Translations under genes and position numbers: made by a program
Notes under the pieces: generated by a model
What the model was told of the DNA's origin: nothing
Database searches by the model: none
Seen by the model: the letters and a program-made list of their open reading frames with translations, nothing else
NCBI GenBank assembly: GCA_016867255.1
Contig: VGKB01000015.1
Coordinates: 1-16,120, forward strand
Length of the DNA stretch: 16,120 bases
Source of the DNA: Candidatus Moraniibacteriota bacterium
GTDB taxonomy: Bacteria; Patescibacteriota; Minisyncoccia; CAIUEV01
Direction of reading: 5' to 3'
Shown: piece after piece, positions 8,003 to 15,228 of the stretch
Layout: each line of letters opens with the position of its first letter
How positions within the stretch are numbered: the stretch's first letter is position 1

Positions 8003-8962
8003 ATGCTTAAAGAACAAACAATAAAGAATAAAGAGCAAAGAAAGTACCAAGTACAAAAAAAGGACAAATTGACAAAATGCCAGTTTTGTACTTTGTACTT
8101 TATACTTTGTACTTTATTTGTAACTTGTTCTTTGTTTTTTGTTAATTTCTCAAGCGTTAGCGCTAAGGCAAGTAAAATTAAAAACTTCAAGGAAATTAAG
8201 CCATCACAAATTCGGTCTTATTCTGCCGCGGCAATTGACGAAGAGAGCGGTGAATTGCTGTTTGGCAAAAGAGAAAACGAGAAGAATCCTGTAGCAAGCA
8301 TCACCAAAATATTAGGAGCTTACGTCTTTTTAAGTGAAGGCCCTGATTTAGACAAAACCGCCCGGATGGAACAAGGCGACGAGGCGGGCGGAGGAAGACT
8401 GCGCCTGCCCGTAGGAACCAAAGCCAAACAAAAAGACTTTCTTTACGCAAGTTTGATTGGATCAGCGAATAATTCAGCCACTGCTCTAATCCGTTTAAGC
8501 GGCCTTGGGAAAAATAGCTTTATTGATAAAATGAACGACTTAGCGGATACTGCTGGCGCTCCGGGCGCTAAATTTGTAGACGCTTGCGGCATTTCTCCCA
8601 ACAACACCGGAAGCGCCGAGGAGCTGGCTTTAATAGGCAGGAAGGTCTTTGCCAATAACCAAATTTGCAACATCAGCGCGCGGAAAAAATATTCCTTTAA
8701 AATAAACGGGGGCAAAGGCAAAAAAACGGTTACCCATACTAGCACCATCGTCAAGCGAAAAATTAGTGCCTTCAAGACGCTTGCGGCAAAGACCGGCTAT
8801 CTGCCGGAGGTCGGCAATAACCTAATAACTAAACTGCAAAATAAGAAAAACGGCAAAGAGAAAATCATCGTTGTTACAATGGGAGCAAAGTCCCAAAATT
8901 CCGCTGTCCAAGACACGAAGAATATTGGCAAATGGGTGTTTGAGAATTATAAATGGGAATAG
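8003..8962 (+). CDS. D-alanyl-D-alanine carboxypeptidase (peptidase S11, PBP5-like)
   Basis: This is a serine peptidase that trims the terminal D-Ala of peptidoglycan stem peptides outside the membrane. The catalytic triad motifs are all present: SITK at 99-102 (nucleophile Ser99), SAN at 154-156, and KTG at 263-265. At 319 aa it is roughly the catalytic domain only, without the C-terminal amphipathic anchor typical of PBP5. The N-terminus is odd. Residues 4-46 are encoded by a degenerate 7-nt repeat array; residues 29-49 give a very Cys/Phe/Leu-rich hydrophobic segment, followed by VSA|K as a likely signal peptidase site near 54. The ATG at 8003 follows AAGGAAAA and abuts the upstream stop; TTG at Leu23 is an alternative start giving a more usual signal peptide. 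The stop overlaps the Mur gene start. Confidence 0.92.
   Translation: MLKEQTIKNKEQRKYQVQKKDKLTKCQFCTLYFILCTLFVTCSLFFVNFSSVSAKASKIKNFKEIKPSQIRSYSAAAIDEESGELLFGKRENEKNPVASITKILGAYVFLSEGPDLDKTARMEQGDEAGGGRLRLPVGTKAKQKDFLYASLIGSANNSATALIRLSGLGKNSFIDKMNDLADTAGAPGAKFVDACGISPNNTGSAEELALIGRKVFANNQICNISARKKYSFKINGGKGKKTVTHTSTIVKRKISAFKTLAAKTGYLPEVGNNLITKLQNKKNGKEKIIVVTMGAKSQNSAVQDTKNIGKWVFENYKWE
8011..8139. repeat. Degenerate heptanucleotide array, two inverted halves, encoding the carboxypeptidase N-terminus
   Basis: The left half (8011-8066) reads as consecutive purine-rich 7-mers such as AGAACAA, AGAATAA, AGAAAGT, ACCAAGT. The right half (8084-8139) is the pyrimidine-rich inverse: CTTTGTA, CTTTATA, CTTTGTA, CTTTATT. 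Together they form a long imperfect palindrome. A 17-nt stretch at 8098-8114 is the exact reverse complement of 15339-15355 in the nucleotidyltransferase gene. Confidence 0.85.
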
Positions 8963-10314
8963 CAAGCCAAAAGAATATGTTTCAAAAAATTAAAAAACGC
9001 ATTCCGCAGCCAATTTTTAACTTATACCATCTTCTCCTTGCCCTGTTGGGCAACGTAGTTTATTTCTTCCCCAGCCGCAAAATGAAAGTGATCGGCGTTA
9101 CCGGTACTAAAGGGAAAACCACTACTGCTTATCTCCTTTACCAAATTTTAAAAAATACGGGGCATAATACCGCTCTAGTCTCCACCACTTTTTTCGCTTT
9201 AGGGGAAAAAATTATTCCCAATCTAACCAAAATGGGCATGCCGGGAAGGTTTTTCCTGCCGCAGTTTCTGCGCAAGGCGCTCCGCCGTAAGATCAAGTAC
9301 GCCGTTATTGAAACGACCTCTGAGGGTATCCTTCAGCACCGGCAGCGCTTTTTAAGTTACGATGCGGCGGTATTTACCAGTCTTTCCCCCGAACACATTG
9401 AGCGACACGGCAGTTTTGAAAATTACCGCAAAGCCAAAGAAAAACTTTTTCGGCAATGTGAAAACATCCACGTACTTAATCTTAATGACAAAAAAGTTAG
9501 ATATTTTTTATCCTGTCCCGCCAAGCAAAAATGGGGTGTTTCCCTTGATTCAACAAATTGGCGGAGAAACCCCCACCTTGGCATCCGCTATGCCATTGAA
9601 GGGCATTCCCAGCCGGATGCCGGAAAGGTAAATATCCAAGAATGGATAGTGAAAAGAGGCAATAAGAAAGAACTGGCTATGCAGTTTGGCATAAAAACGC
9701 CATTTTTGGGCAAATTTAATATTCGGAATTTCCTCCTGGCTTTTGCCGCCGCCCGCTCCCTAGAAGTCCCCTTCACTGATATTTTAACAACCATTGATGG
9801 CCTGGCCCTGCCACCGGGAAGATTGGCGGAACTTAATGATACCGGTGCTAAATTCAGAATTTTCCTTGACTACGCGCATGAGCCGCTAAGTTTAAGATCC
9901 GTACTGGAGACCTGCCGGGAGATGCTGCCTAAGGATAAGAAGTTAATTTGCCTTACCGGCGCCCAAGGAGGAGGCAGGGATAAGTGGAAACGGCATGTTA
10001 TGGGTTTAGTCGCAGCAAAATACAGCGACTACGTCATAGTCGGGACTGAAGATCCCTACGATGAAGATCCGGGGAAAATCAACGATGAAGTTTTCAAGGG
10101 AGTGCTTGAAAAAAAAGGATTTGAGGAAGGAATCAACTGTTTTAAATTTATAAGCCGCCGGGAAGCAATTCACAAAGCTATTAGTTTGGCTTGTCCGGGA
10201 GATACCGTAATACTTTGCGGCAAAGGTGGAGAAAAATATATGTGCATAGGTAATAAAAAAATCCCCTGGGACGAAGAGAAAGAAGTAAGAAAAATTCTAA
10301 AGCTTAAAATGTAA
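8953..10314 (+). CDS. MurE-like Mur ligase lacking the N-terminal UDP-binding domain
   Basis: Mur ligases add amino acids to UDP-MurNAc peptides using ATP. The central ATPase domain begins almost at once: GTKGKTTT at 51-58, ETTSEG at 120-125, SPEHIERHG at 145-153, and YRKAKEKLF with the likely carbamylated Lys162. The C-terminal domain has DYAHEPLSL (306-314), GGGRDKWKR (339-347) and EDPYDEDP (366-373), best matching MurE. Differences from MurE: no N-terminal uridine-binding domain, replaced by a short hydrophobic stretch (about 20-39); DNPR-type motif reads EDPY; terminal GKGHE reads GKGGE. Substrate is therefore uncertain. At 453 aa it is a little short. ATG 8953 overlaps the previous stop by 10 bases; ATG 8977 (MFQKIKKRIP) is an equally plausible start. 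Third gene of the wall cluster. Confidence 0.85.
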   Translation: MGIASQKNMFQKIKKRIPQPIFNLYHLLLALLGNVVYFFPSRKMKVIGVTGTKGKTTTAYLLYQILKNTGHNTALVSTTFFALGEKIIPNLTKMGMPGRFFLPQFLRKALRRKIKYAVIETTSEGILQHRQRFLSYDAAVFTSLSPEHIERHGSFENYRKAKEKLFRQCENIHVLNLNDKKVRYFLSCPAKQKWGVSLDSTNWRRNPHLGIRYAIEGHSQPDAGKVNIQEWIVKRGNKKELAMQFGIKTPFLGKFNIRNFLLAFAAARSLEVPFTDILTTIDGLALPPGRLAELNDTGAKFRIFLDYAHEPLSLRSVLETCREMLPKDKKLICLTGAQGGGRDKWKRHVMGLVAAKYSDYVIVGTEDPYDEDPGKINDEVFKGVLEKKGFEEGINCFKFISRREAIHKAISLACPGDTVILCGKGGEKYMCIGNKKIPWDEEKEVRKILKLKM

Positions 10315-10325
10315 AGAACAAACTA

Positions 10326-10427
10326 ATAGTTACAAAACTCAACTTTTTAAATTTTTTGTATCTAGCTCGCCGTCTGCGGCGAAGCGACGTCCCACAAAAA
10401 AATTAAAATGGGGAGTTTCGTAACTAT
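10326..10427. repeat. 102-bp inverted-repeat (MITE-like) element with GC-rich core
   Basis: Two 34-nt arms (10326-10359 and 10394-10427) are inverted copies with 29 of 34 matches, both ending in ATAGTTAC outermost. The 34-base centre holds its own hairpin, TCGCCG-TCTG-CGGCGA. CTA flanks both ends (10323-10325, 10428-10430), as a 3-bp target duplication would. No ORF is inside. It lies between convergent genes, so a bidirectional terminator is an alternative, although T-runs are inside the arms rather than outside. Confidence 0.75.
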
Positions 10428-10494
10428 CTAAAAGTAAAAATTACGATTGAGGTTTAAAGTTCAGAATTTGTTTAGAGCTTGTTTTTTTCTCTTT

Positions 10495-10529
10495 GTTTTT
10501 ACTTTGTACTTTGTCCTTTACACTTTCAC
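10495..10529 (-). repeat. Heptad array immediately downstream of the bitopic gene stop
   Basis: Read on the minus strand it is five 7-mers: GTGAAAG, TGTAAAG, GACAAAG, TACAAAG, TAAAAAC. It begins at the last base of the TAG stop (10529) and belongs to the same A-rich family as 8011-8139 and 15336-15394. Confidence 0.75.
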
Positions 10530-12355
10530 TACTGGCTGTTTAAATTCTCATTTGCTTCCGAAGCAACGTTGCCCTGTTCCGTCTGGTTCAGGGCGTTGCT
10601 GTTACTGTTTATTCCCGATACGGCGGTACTGCTTTCTTTGATTCCCGAACTGCCGGGATCGGCAGCCGGAGGAATGAATTGGTCTTTAAGAATTGTCATG
10701 CTGTCCTTCCCGCAAGTTATAAAGATATATCCTTTTTCCACAAGATAGTCCAAGGAAAGCCCTTGGGCTTTGTCAATCAAAGCGAAGCGTCCACCGGTAA
10801 ACAGTTGGCTATCGGCAAAATAAGCGTTTGGATTGTCAATTTGAATCCCTTTCCAGAGAAATTTTAAATCAGACGTCATGGTGGTTTCCCATACTTTCAA
10901 ATCACTAATAATCTGGCTTTCACTGCTTTTCACCGGGATAACTAAACCTAAAACTGTCTTTCCTTTGAAAAAATCCGCGAAAAGAAGGGCTTGCTCGCGA
11001 TTCGGCTCCGCTAAAATTCGGCTGGGAATAATTATTTCTTCCGCTTCAATTAAATCCTCAAAAGAAACGGCCGAGCCGTCCGATTTTAAGAGAACAAGTT
11101 GTGTCTGCTTAGCAACCGCCTGCCCCTGTCTAAATCGGTCAATTTGATCGGAGAGGTCGGCAATAGATTCAATAGTGACATTATGTGTGGTGGGCAAGAA
11201 TTCCTTGGAATCTAACACTTCTACCGGCTGGGTTACGGGCGGCGCAACCACTGGCTTAATGGGAGTAACGGGGTTTTGATTCTCGTTCCCGTTTTGATTG
11301 GAGACGACGGTTTGAGGTTTGTTGGTTTTGCCGCTCCCTGAAAATACCGCCGCGAGAATAATAATCAGCACGATTAATCCGCCCACGCCGCCGCCGATGA
11401 TAATTAAAAGTTTCTTATTCTGCAATATTTCTTGGAAAAACGGTTGGCGGGGTTGATTTTGACCACTTCTTAAGTCCACTACTTTGTTCTCTTCCTGGCC
11501 ATCCGTTGTTTCTTCTCTTTTAGCGGCAAATTCAGGCGAAGCGGAATAATTCAAAGCAGATTCCACCGATGAGAGGAGTGATTTGTTCTCCAGCGGCTTA
11601 GTTTGAAGCTTTGCTGAGAAAGGGTTTTGCTCCTCTTCCTCTTTCTTAATCGCCGTCTCGGTATCAGCCACCTTAAAAGCTCCTTCATCCTTGATAACCA
11701 AAGCTGGCTTTCCCCGGGGATCCGCCTCAAGCCTTTCTGGATCAATCTTTCTGCCTTCCAAGACGCCGCTTAATTGATCCTTTAGAGTCGCGGGCTTGAA
11801 GGGAGTTTTAGCGGCTACGCCGTTTTTGATTAATGTAGCAGTTTTTTTCTCCCGGTCCGATCTTTCTTCCTCAAATTTCAAACTGGGCAAAGCTTGATCT
11901 GTCTCCTGCATTGGGATTTTTTGATTTGATTTATCAACCAAACTATCCATCAGTTGCTTTCCTGGATCAAGGTCAGCACTATCTTTTTTAGCGGTCTTAT
12001 TCTCCTTCTCTGCCCCGGCAACCGGTAAATTAAGCGGTGGTTCGGCTGGCCCTGCCCCTTCTCCGCTTTCCGATTTGAACTGGTCTATTTCTTTGTCCAA
12101 GACACTGTGAGAAGCTTCCTCCGTCGGAACAGATTTTTTTGCTTCTGGAAGACCACTCCCCGCCGGCGCCGAACCGCTATTCTTCTTATGTTTGGCAATA
12201 AAATTCAGCCAGCCGGTTTTGTCATCTTCCTTTATCCCGCTTTTATTCAGATCCTCCCCCATCGTGTTTATCGCGATATTCTCCATATTAAGAGTCGCTC
12301 CTTTTCTCCCCTCGGCATCGGGATTGCTGTTTTTGTTTTGGTCATCACCGGACAT
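10529..12355 (-). CDS. Bitopic membrane protein with long disordered N-terminal region, function unknown
   Basis: I do not recognise the family. The 608-aa product has a highly charged, Lys/Glu/Ser/Pro-rich and probably disordered first half (1-313). One strong membrane helix follows (about 315-338, Gly- and Ile-rich after KK). A Pro/Asn/Thr-rich linker (about 343-385) leads to a folded-looking domain (about 390-560) and a polar Ser/Asn tail. The KK flank before the helix and the low-complexity acidic N-terminus suggest N-in/C-out topology, with the compact domain outside. No catalytic motif stands out. The ATG at 12355 has no SD; an in-frame TAA lies shortly upstream. A possible TATTAT -10 sits at 12393-12398 on this strand. 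It is divergent from rpsO and convergent with the Mur gene. Confidence 0.8.
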   Translation of the reverse strand: MSGDDQNKNSNPDAEGRKGATLNMENIAINTMGEDLNKSGIKEDDKTGWLNFIAKHKKNSGSAPAGSGLPEAKKSVPTEEASHSVLDKEIDQFKSESGEGAGPAEPPLNLPVAGAEKENKTAKKDSADLDPGKQLMDSLVDKSNQKIPMQETDQALPSLKFEEERSDREKKTATLIKNGVAAKTPFKPATLKDQLSGVLEGRKIDPERLEADPRGKPALVIKDEGAFKVADTETAIKKEEEEQNPFSAKLQTKPLENKSLLSSVESALNYSASPEFAAKREETTDGQEENKVVDLRSGQNQPRQPFFQEILQNKKLLIIIGGGVGGLIVLIIILAAVFSGSGKTNKPQTVVSNQNGNENQNPVTPIKPVVAPPVTQPVEVLDSKEFLPTTHNVTIESIADLSDQIDRFRQGQAVAKQTQLVLLKSDGSAVSFEDLIEAEEIIIPSRILAEPNREQALLFADFFKGKTVLGLVIPVKSSESQIISDLKVWETTMTSDLKFLWKGIQIDNPNAYFADSQLFTGGRFALIDKAQGLSLDYLVEKGYIFITCGKDSMTILKDQFIPPAADPGSSGIKESSTAVSGINSNSNALNQTEQGNVASEANENLNSQ

Positions 12356-12430
12356 TTGTTTTTTTGACGGACATTAAAATCAATTTAAATAAATAATACA
12401 GTAAAATTTCAAAAGAGACTATTTTGGAAT

Positions 12431-12459
12431 TTGAGATAATCAAAAAACCGTGTTATAAA
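12431..12459 (+). promoter_or_regulatory. Promoter for rpsO
   Basis: TTGAGA (12431-12436), a 17-base spacer and TATAAA (12454-12459), with TG at 12451-12452 making an extended -10. This is the best promoter match in the window and predicts a start near 12466, about 30 bases before the rpsO ATG. Confidence 0.65.
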
Positions 12460-12494
12460 TGCAACGACTACGAATAATAAGCTAAAAAGTTATC

Positions 12495-12764
12495 ATGCTA
12501 AGCAGAGAAAAGAAGAAAAAGATCATCAAGAAAGCGGCACTGCACGAAAAGGACACCGGATCGGCCGCAGTGCAAGTAAGCATACTTACTGAGAGAATAA
12601 ACCGCCTTTCAGCCCACCTTACTAAAAATAAGAAAGACAAGCATTCCCGACGAGGGCTGCTAAAGATGGTTGTCCGCCGCCGAAAACTTTTGGATTACTT
12701 AAAACACACTAATGAGGAAGCGTACGCAAAGATAACGGCGGGGTTAAAATTGAAGAATAAATAA
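12495..12764 (+). CDS. rpsO: 30S ribosomal protein S15
   Basis: S15 binds the central domain of 16S rRNA early in small-subunit assembly. The 89-aa length is exactly that of the family. Conserved blocks are visible: an HEKDTGSAAVQ-like N-terminal region (17-27), the helix starting LTERI, DKHSRRGLL (48-56) and RRRKLLDYL (61-69). The ATG at 12495 has no recognisable SD (upstream GCTAAAAAGTTATC), while the promoter just upstream is strong. It is followed after 159 bases by pnp, the order found in many bacteria, so co-transcription is likely. The gap contains a repeat hairpin cluster instead of a simple terminator. Confidence 0.97.
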   Translation: MLSREKKKKIIKKAALHEKDTGSAAVQVSILTERINRLSAHLTKNKKDKHSRRGLLKMVVRRRKLLDYLKHTNEEAYAKITAGLKLKNK

Positions 12765-12800
12765 GCAGTTTATTAAGGGCTGGTTCTGTGAGTAGTTCCG

Positions 12801-12877
12801 TTTGAAACTTGAAACTTGCCTGCCTGGCCGGTAGGCAGGAAGCTTGAAACTTATGTTTTATGTTTCATGTTTCAAGC
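12801..12877 (+). repeat. Heptad array split by a GC-rich hairpin in the rpsO-pnp leader
   Basis: TTGAAAC heptads (12801-12817) are followed by a hairpin with arms CCTGCCT (12819-12825) and AGGCAGG (12833-12839). Then comes a second hairpin, GCTTGAAAC (12842-12850) with GTTTCAAGC (12869-12877), whose loop is itself made of 7-mers (TTATGTT, TTATGTT, TCATGTT) on the phase beginning after TTGAAAC. No T-tract follows, so this is not an intrinsic terminator. It will be folded RNA in any rpsO-pnp transcript. Confidence 0.8.
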
Positions 12878-12923
12878 AAATTTTACTCGCGGAATCTGTC
12901 CGCTAATCCCATAAAAACATCAA

Positions 12924-15074
12924 ATGCAGCAAAAAAATAAAGAAAGTGTTTCACGCGTTTCCACCAGTGTTGGCGGACAGGAGTTGATTTTTGAGACTGG
13001 TCGGCTGGCTAAACAAGCTAACGGGTCAGTACTTGCCACCTACGGAGAGTCAGTAATTTTGGCTACCGCCGTGATGAGTGAAAAACCATTGGAAAACGTA
13101 GATTTCTTCCCTTTAACCGTTGATTACGAAGAAAACTACTATGCCGCCGGCAAGGTCCGCGGCAGCCGTTTTATGAAACGCAAAGGCAAACCTACGGACG
13201 AATCAATCCTAACGGGCCGCCTGATTGACCGTAGTATTCGGCCTTTCTTCCCGGATGGAATGCGCAATGAGGTTCAAATAATCCTCACTGCTCTCAGTTT
13301 TGACCGGGAAAACGACCCGGAATTTTTGGCCTTAGCCGCCGCCTGCGCCGCCATTGCCATTTCTGATATCCCTCTGGAAACCATTTTAGCGGGAGTAAAA
13401 ATCGGCTTAATTGAAGAAAAATTAGTATTAAACCCCAAACTGAGCGAAAACGGAAAAAATAACCTTGACATCACTGCAGTATTCACTAAAGAAGGCAAGG
13501 TCGCCATGCTGGAAGCCGGAGCAAGAGAAATTCCGGAAAAAACGATGCTAGAAGCCATTAAGCTGGCCCAGAAGGAATCAAAAAAAATTACCGCGCTTAT
13601 AGAAGAATTGCGGGAAAAAGCGGGAAAAAACAAAAAAGAAGTCAAACTTTATGAATTACCCAAAGAAATTTATGCCATTGCCGACAAAGAAAGCCGGGAA
13701 GAAATTAAGAGCTTAATTAAAAATTACGGGAACAAGCTGGAGTTTGAAAAAAGTCTAAGTAAAATAAAAGTTGATTTGATGCCAAAACTGATTTCCCTGG
13801 CGGAAGGTTTTAAAGAGACGAAAAATGCCCCGGTGGCAGGAGAAGACGAATTAGAAAAACAGTTTTCTGAAGCCATTGATAAAATCGTTAAAGAAGAAGT
13901 TCGGGCTTTATTTATCAAAACAGGCAAACGGATAGACCAAAGAAAAATTGACGAAATCAGGCCGCTTCAAATTGAAGTGGGGATCTTACCCCGCACTCAC
14001 GGCAGCGCCGTCTTCGCCCGCGGTTTTACCCAAGGATTAACGGCAACGACTCTCGGCTCCCCGGGAAGCGCTCTTCTTCTTGACGGCATGGAAGACAATA
14101 TTGATACCAAAAAACACTATATGCATTTTTACAGTTTTCCCCCCTACTCAACCGGGGAATGTCGGCCACTCCGCGGGCCCGGCAGAAGGGAAATTGGCCA
14201 CGGCGCTTTGGGAGAAAAAGCGCTTATTCCCGTAATTCCCGACAAAGAAAAGTTTCCTTACACAATCGTAATGCACACGGAAATCATGGAGAGCGACGGA
14301 TCCACTTCCATGGCAAGCGTCTGCGGCAGTACTCTGGCTCTAATGGACGCCGGCGTCCCGATCAAAAAGCCCGTAGCGGGCATTGCGATGGGGTTGATGT
14401 ATGATCCGGATAAAGACAAATATACCGTCCTTACCGATCTTTGCGCCATGGAAGATTTTTCCGGCTATATGGACTTCAAAGCGGCGGGAACAAACAGCGG
14501 GATTACGGCTATTCAAATGGATATTAAGCTAAAAGGCCTTCCGCTAGAAGTTATTACAGATGCCTTAAGTAAATCCCTAAATGCCCGGCTGGCGATTTTG
14601 AAAGCTATGGCTAAAGTCATCGCCGAGCCAAAGAAGAATTTATCGCCTTACGCTCCGAGAGTAGAAATTTTCAACATCCCCGTAGACAAAATCCGGGACG
14701 TAATCGGCCCCGGCGGAAAAGTAATTAACGACATTATTGACAAAACCGGCGTTACAATTGACATTGAACAGGATGGCACCGTCTCAATATCGTCTGAAGA
14801 CGAGCCCTCTCTCAAAAAAGCTGTTGAAATCATTAAGGAATTGACCAAAAAGGTGGAAGTGGGAGAAATCTACACCGGAAAAGTAGTGAAAATCCTTGAT
14901 TTTGGAGCTTTCGTTGAACTTACTCCCAACCAGGACGGAATGGTCCACATCTCCCAGATCAAAAAAGAACGCGTTGAAAATATTCGGGATCACCTGAAAG
15001 AAGGGGATGAAGTAAAAGTAAAAGTCAGAAACATTGACGCCCAAGGCAGAGTCAATCTCACTATGCTATTCTAG
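12924..15074 (+). CDS. pnp: Polyribonucleotide nucleotidyltransferase (PNPase)
   Basis: PNPase is a trimeric 3'-5' phosphorolytic exoribonuclease. The 716-aa product is full length: first RNase PH core (about 14-150), helical linker (about 240-325), second, catalytic core (about 345-565), KH domain with VIGPGGKVI (593-601) and S1 domain (about 646-716). The catalytic residues equivalent to E. coli Asp486, Asp492 and Lys494 are kept as D511, D517 and K519. The block GRREIGHG (420-427) and SMASVCG (462-468) match closely. Differences are RGFTQ (366-370) where RGETQ is usual, RLIDRSIRPFFP in place of RLIDRPIRPLFP, and an altered FFRR-type loop (RGSRFMKRKG, 79-88). It ends directly after the S1 domain. 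The ATG at 12924 has no SD. Repeat hairpins lie just upstream. Confidence 0.97.
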   Translation: MQQKNKESVSRVSTSVGGQELIFETGRLAKQANGSVLATYGESVILATAVMSEKPLENVDFFPLTVDYEENYYAAGKVRGSRFMKRKGKPTDESILTGRLIDRSIRPFFPDGMRNEVQIILTALSFDRENDPEFLALAAACAAIAISDIPLETILAGVKIGLIEEKLVLNPKLSENGKNNLDITAVFTKEGKVAMLEAGAREIPEKTMLEAIKLAQKESKKITALIEELREKAGKNKKEVKLYELPKEIYAIADKESREEIKSLIKNYGNKLEFEKSLSKIKVDLMPKLISLAEGFKETKNAPVAGEDELEKQFSEAIDKIVKEEVRALFIKTGKRIDQRKIDEIRPLQIEVGILPRTHGSAVFARGFTQGLTATTLGSPGSALLLDGMEDNIDTKKHYMHFYSFPPYSTGECRPLRGPGRREIGHGALGEKALIPVIPDKEKFPYTIVMHTEIMESDGSTSMASVCGSTLALMDAGVPIKKPVAGIAMGLMYDPDKDKYTVLTDLCAMEDFSGYMDFKAAGTNSGITAIQMDIKLKGLPLEVITDALSKSLNARLAILKAMAKVIAEPKKNLSPYAPRVEIFNIPVDKIRDVIGPGGKVINDIIDKTGVTIDIEQDGTVSISSEDEPSLKKAVEIIKELTKKVEVGEIYTGKVVKILDFGAFVELTPNQDGMVHISQIKKERVENIRDHLKEGDEVKVKVRNIDAQGRVNLTMLF

Positions 15075-15228
15075 ATAGTTAGCTGCCACATAAACTCATA
15101 TTTAGCGGCGCTAATAAAAAGAAAAGATAAACAAGGATAAGCCCAGAGGAAATCCAAGCAGCTTTTTGTTTCTGCAAGACAAACTCCTAAAAAAATTATA
15201 AAATCCTAGGACGGCTTAAAATTTTGGA

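Noticed and set aside
7999..8190. Minus-strand ORF of 63 aa (KVQSIKYKVQ-type repeats)
   Set aside because: It is the reverse reading of the heptad array at the carboxypeptidase start; its periodic peptide follows from the DNA repeat.
10447..10748. Plus-strand ORFs of 64 and 89 aa near the end of the bitopic gene
   Set aside because: They overlap the heptad array and the bitopic gene in antisense; composition is repeat-driven and there is no SD.
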